Below, in pieces: positions 60,561 through 64,000 of a stretch of DNA of 64,000 nucleotides. Position 1 is the stretch's first letter. Each line of letters begins with the position of its first letter. This DNA is from Lunularia cruciata (taxonomy: Eukaryota > Streptophyta > Marchantiopsida > Lunulariales > Lunulariaceae), in NCBI GenBank assembly GCA_948567375.1, contig OX419760.1:32054001-32118000 (forward strand), read 5' to 3'. A program made the position numbers and the translations under genes. A model generated the notes under the pieces. It searched no databases, was not told the DNA's origin, and saw nothing but the letters and a program-made list of their open reading frames with translations.

Positions 60561-61180
60561 TCAATTTGAACTTGTGTCATGTAGCTCATAAGATCTAATC
60601 AATTGTATCACAAAGAGCATCATTGTAATATTCCAAGGACAAGAGCACCCCCAAGAGAAACACAAAAGAAGAAACATAAAGCTTCACACTCAATACTCTA
60701 ATGCTCCAAAGGAGCACCTTCTCTTTATTATATAGCACAAAGGATCTCCTCAAAAGAAGCTCCACCCTTAGATAAGTTGCATGAATTGGTGACATGTCGG
60801 TCCTTGTCCTATTTGGTTGGTCAAATAGGTTTAACCAAAGGGAATATTTAGAGAATCTTCTTGTATGAAGCTCAAAATTGCATGAGTGAGGTATTGTTGG
60901 AAAGCTCCCAACAAGATAAATAGTGGAGGGAGAAGGCTAGCCTTTTTTTTAATGGAGAAAAGAATTCCATTTTCAAGGCCTAATTCATTTGTTTAGGCCT
61001 CCAAAATTGGTTCTGAATTTTTCAAGATGTTTTTGACTCTTGCACTACTAGTGGAAGTACTCTTTTAGTGCCACCTCTATATGATCTATATAGTCTATCA
61101 TATATAACATATTTCCAAACGTTACCAAGCCAATTTTCACCTCTAAATAATATGTCTAACTACTAGTATTACAAACCTCT
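60561..61180. other. Decayed DNA between two retroelement fragments
   Basis: No motif is recognised. It may hold the 3' LTR remains of the chromovirus fragment that ends at 61180, but no LTR border can be pointed out. Confidence 0.4.
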
Positions 61181-61990
61181 CCGCTTTTAAGATGCAATGT
61201 CCTTGTTACAAAGCTATTGCTCAAAAGATTGCACTAACACCAAAGCATGGATCAAGTTGGCTATTGGCTCCCATGTTGCCTCATACAATGAGTACCCTTT
61301 CTAATGTACCAGATATTCCACACATGGATGGCGAGTACCATGGATACATTTCTAAAGAATGGTTTTGACTTCATATTCCTTCGTGCCATCAATGAGTGTT
61401 TGACAAGGTCAAACTTCTTGCATGGAAGGAAAATGGGGTGGTCAGGATGCATATCTAAGTAGTAAGGAAACATGGAACATGGGATGGATCTTCATGTGTG
61501 GTGGTAGCTCAAGGTGATAGGCCATTGTGCCAATTTGATGAAGGATGAGAAAAGGCCCAATAAAACAAGGTTTGAGCTTCCAAGGAGCAACTAACATGAT
61601 GTTGGTTATGCATAGCTAGACTTGATCCCCAACATTGGACTCCATGTGCTCCTATTGTGCATCTACATATTATTTTTGTTAATTTTGGATGATCTGCAAG
61701 TTGTGCTTGGTGTTCTTCACACCATGTTGGATTTTAGAAACAAAAGTATTGACAACATCAACCTTAGTAACCACCGGGCGGATCTTCATCAAGCTCAAAG
61801 GGGTGAAAGGATGCTCTCCATACATGAGGAAGAATGGTGTGACTTATATGGATGCATTCATTGAATTGTTGTAGGCAAATTCCACGAGTGGAAGTAAGGT
61901 GTCCTACTTGTAACAATATGGAGTTTACCAATGAGTTAGTCGAGACTAACAAAGTATCAAATAGGCCAAATTAGCTAAGAATATTCTAGA
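61180..61990 (-). mobile_element. Ty3/gypsy chromovirus, integrase C-terminus and chromodomain, decayed
   Basis: Read leftwards, this shows the end of a Ty3/gypsy pol. The integrase core tail is LPLVEFAYNNSMNASI and PFFLMYGEHPFTPLSL (about 61900-61790). The GPF/Y-like region LVAPWKLKPCFIGPF follows (about 61600-61550), then HMKIHPMFHVSLL, and a chromodomain with EYEVK, then YLVH, KGYS and EATWEP (about 61390-61260). The chromodomain marks the chromovirus (Tekay/Reina/CRM-like) group, a common plant lineage known to target heterochromatin. Several stops and shifts occur. Its upstream part is missing: the plus-strand LTR at 62023 begins only some 30 bases away, so it was probably cut by that insertion or by a rearrangement. 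Confidence 0.8.
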
Positions 61991-62022
61991 AGCATCTAGG
62001 AAGCTACTTGGGATCTTCCAAG

Positions 62023-62513
62023 TGTTGGGTTATACGCATGACAAGGAGGAAGCTTCCTAGCTAGCTTAGCTTGCATGCCAAGTAATGACTTTTAGAAGAA
62101 AGTTTCTTGAGAAGCTTCTTGGTTAACTTGGCTTGCATGCCAAGGAGGTGGCTTCTAGAAAGAAGCTTCTAAGGAAAATTCCTAGCTAGCTTATCTTGCA
62201 TGCCAAGTAGGTGGCTTCTAGAAAGAAGCTTCTAAGGAAGCTTCCTAGCTAGCTTATCTTGCATGCCAAGTAGACTATTTTTAGAAGAAAGCTTCTTGAG
62301 AAGCTTCCTAGGTAACTTGGCTTGCACTCCAAGCAAGCAGCTTTTAAGAAATTTCTTGAGAAACTTCTCAAGAGCTTTGTATATTTCACTATAAATACCA
62401 AGGCGTATGCTCATGTTAGGCATTTGGAGTTTTCCTCATTCAAGTGTCCCAATGTGATCTTCCACTCCGGTCTTCCATTCTCACATTTCTCTCTTTGGTC
62501 TCAATCTCTTACA
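62023..62513 (+). repeat. 5' LTR of a Ty3/gypsy element
   Basis: The proposed LTR begins TGTTGGGTTATACG and ends CTTACA, followed directly by a primer-binding site, giving about 490 bp. It holds a TATA box (CTATAAATACC, about 62390) at the right distance for a U3/R border. Five tandem units of about 63 bp lie upstream of that (62050-62345). The left border is chosen from the TG start and remains approximate. The 3' LTR is outside the window. Confidence 0.7.
62050..62345 (+). repeat. Five tandem 63-bp units inside the LTR U3
   Basis: Units begin near 62050, 62112, 62175, 62238 and 62300. Each contains AAGCTTCCTAGCTAGCTTA (or a variant), CTTGCATGCCAAGT and CTTTTAGAAGAAAG. Their position just upstream of the TATA box suggests enhancer-type repeats. 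Confidence 0.9.
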
Positions 62514-62514
62514 T

Positions 62515-62526
62515 TGGTATCAGAGC
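62515..62526 (+). promoter_or_regulatory. Primer-binding site, initiator Met-tRNA
   Basis: TGGTATCAGAGC, two bases after the LTR end, is the site complementary to the 3' end of plant initiator Met-tRNA used by most plant LTR elements. Confidence 0.9.
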
Positions 62527-64000
62527 AAGAATAGGACAGATGGAATTTATAGAGCACCAAATCCATTTTTGTCCAACCATTGAGATTTTTGTGTTCATGT
62601 ACTAACCAAACATCATTTCACATAGTTCATCATCTCACGCTTTGGGCAATTTTTTTTGAATGCAATCACCTTGTGCAAAAAACCCTTGGTTCTTCTAATT
62701 GTAACTTATGGATAACGGTGAACATGTTGCATTTATGTATTAATGTAGATAAAATATAGATAGTTTGATAGAATAGTAGCCATGGTGGCAATGCCCAAAG
62801 TTATCATTGCTATGTAGCAACAAATTGAGCACCTTACTCAGTTATTGGAAGAACGAGACCATCAACAACAAGAGCACATTGTCGTGTTGTGATTTGCGTA
62901 GCCCGTAAAAAGTGACTTATCATAGTTTATCTCCATGTTAGTGGGGTAGGTTGCATGCTAGATTCGACGGATGAGATGTTGCCATGTGAGCCATCTATGT
63001 ACATGTATGTGATTGGCCACGTGGATTACAATCTTATCATGTTTGAGGGCTTTGATGAATAAAGATGAGGGCTATGTTGCCATGTTTTATCATGTATGGA
63101 TTCCGCACTTTGCCCACAAAGCAGATCCTCTCTACGGTTTATTACGGAAAGGTCAGAAGTTTAGGTGGGAGGAGAGACACACAAAAGCGGTTCAGAAGCT
63201 GAAACAATTGCTGTCCTCTCCACCTATACTACAACGGATCAGTTATGAGAACAACAAGCCCGTAATACTCACGGTTGATACTAGTCCCATAGCTATTGGT
63301 TAGGCGGTAGGGCAAGACAATGAAGAGAGGAACCAATATGCTATACATTTTGGGGCAAAGGTCCTGAGTGAACGCCAAAGAGTATACCCTCAGGTTAAAC
63401 AAGAGCTATGGGGAGTGGTTACAATGATGAAATCTAAGAAGGACTACCTGATTGGTGCACCGGTTATAGTGGAGACGGATTGTTTACCACTATTGGAGAT
63501 GATTACAAATTGTAATACCCCGGATATTGCAATGCTCAGGTGGATAGCATATATCAAATCCCTGAATCCTGAGTTCCGACACATAGCACGCAAGGATAAT
63601 CCTATAGCAGATATGCTATCTCAGGCTGAGTATCAAGATGAGGAGTTGATGATTGACGATACCAAAGCTATAGGTACTACCTTCTTTTCAAGGGCTCAAG
63701 GAGGAGAGTATGAGCGTCCCAAGTTCTTCATGGAGGAGCTTTATGAAGGAGAATGGTTGGATATCGGGCGTTACCTTAGCTCCTTGACCAAGCAACCAGA
63801 ATGGAATGACGCTTGGTACAAACAATTGAGGTGGAAAGCATACAACTACCTTTTGGAAGGCGGTTATTTGTAGAAGAAAGCTAAACGGAGTGGCGAGCCT
63901 TCACAACGGGTTGTGTGCAAGGAGGATACAAGGGAGCTACTGATCAGAGAATTCCATGACAGCTTGTGGGCTGGACATAGGGGTATTTATGCTACCTTTA
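62527..64000 (+). mobile_element. Ty3/gypsy pol (RT end, RNase H, start of integrase), internally deleted, runs off the window
   Basis: A gag-like scrap follows the primer site (about 62780-62890: HLTQLLEERDHQQQEH). The sequence then jumps straight to the thumb of the reverse transcriptase and RNase H at 63013, so most of gag, protease and RT are missing. RNase H reads VDTSPIAIG, a TAG stop at 63301-63303 where tryptophan is usual, FGAKVLSERQRVY, VKQELWGVV and ETDCLPLLEM, then MLRWIAYIKSLNPEFRHIA and ADMLS. From about 63900 the zinc-binding start of integrase appears (LLIREFHDSLWAGHRG), continuing beyond 64000. The RNase H style differs from the usual plant chromovirus type. Confidence 0.85.

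Noticed and set aside
62050-62345. Regularly spaced repeats resembling a CRISPR array
   Set aside because: The whole 63-bp unit is repeated with no unique spacers, and it lies inside an LTR in a plant genome.
1-64000. tRNA, rRNA or organelle gene content
   Set aside because: I saw no cloverleaf with conserved arm sequences, no rRNA blocks and no organelle genes, although a computed scan was not possible.

Overview
This window is nuclear DNA of a land plant. The evidence is a MIKC-type MADS-box first exon, a five-part Yippee zinc-binding gene layout typical of plants, GT-AG introns with plant-like splice sites, a telo-box promoter, and a Ty3/gypsy LTR element whose primer-binding site matches plant initiator Met-tRNA. 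Low gene density, old decayed repeats, a Penelope-like reverse transcriptase and an R2-like (restriction-like endonuclease) LINE would suit a bryophyte, lycophyte or fern better than a typical flowering plant. That lineage guess is inference and cannot be settled from the window.

Layout. (1) 1-1.7 kb: the 5' end of a MADS-box gene on the minus strand; only exon 1 is inside the window, and a CT-rich (minus sense) leader/promoter lies upstream. (2) 1.7-12.3 kb: intergenic DNA with microsatellites, a possible divergent TATA pair near 4.1 kb and one short LINE 3' end. (3) 12.3-16.4 kb: retroelement debris. This comprises a broken Penelope-like reverse transcriptase, short duplications and hairpins, and a 3' fragment of the same LINE family seen at the right end. 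(4) 16.4-22.9 kb: very AT-rich repeat-derived DNA. (5) 22.9-41 kb: a long stretch with no gene I can recognise, holding small duplications and several strikingly good hairpins. (6) 41.0-44.6 kb: a divergent gene pair sharing a 380-bp promoter. One is a 148-residue membrane protein (minus). The other is an eight-exon conserved protein (plus) carrying an in-frame stop and a 1-nt shift. (7) 44.6-49.1 kb: intergenic DNA, including a LINE 3' end with an 11-bp target-site duplication. (8) 49.1-53.4 kb: a Yippee-like gene (plus), four coding exons, 113 residues. (9) 53.4-64 kb: transposon cluster with an inverted-repeat pair of LINE 3' ends, a decayed 3-kb R2-like LINE (minus), a second related C-terminal fragment (minus), the integrase/chromodomain end of a chromovirus (minus), and directly beside it a Ty3/gypsy element (plus) with LTR, primer-binding site and RNase H running off the window edge.

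The host genes look unrelated in function. MADS is a transcription factor, Yippee is a small zinc protein, and the other two are conserved but unknown. The unifying theme is the R2-like LINE family. Its 3' end explains at least seven otherwise unrelated-looking repeats spread over the whole window.
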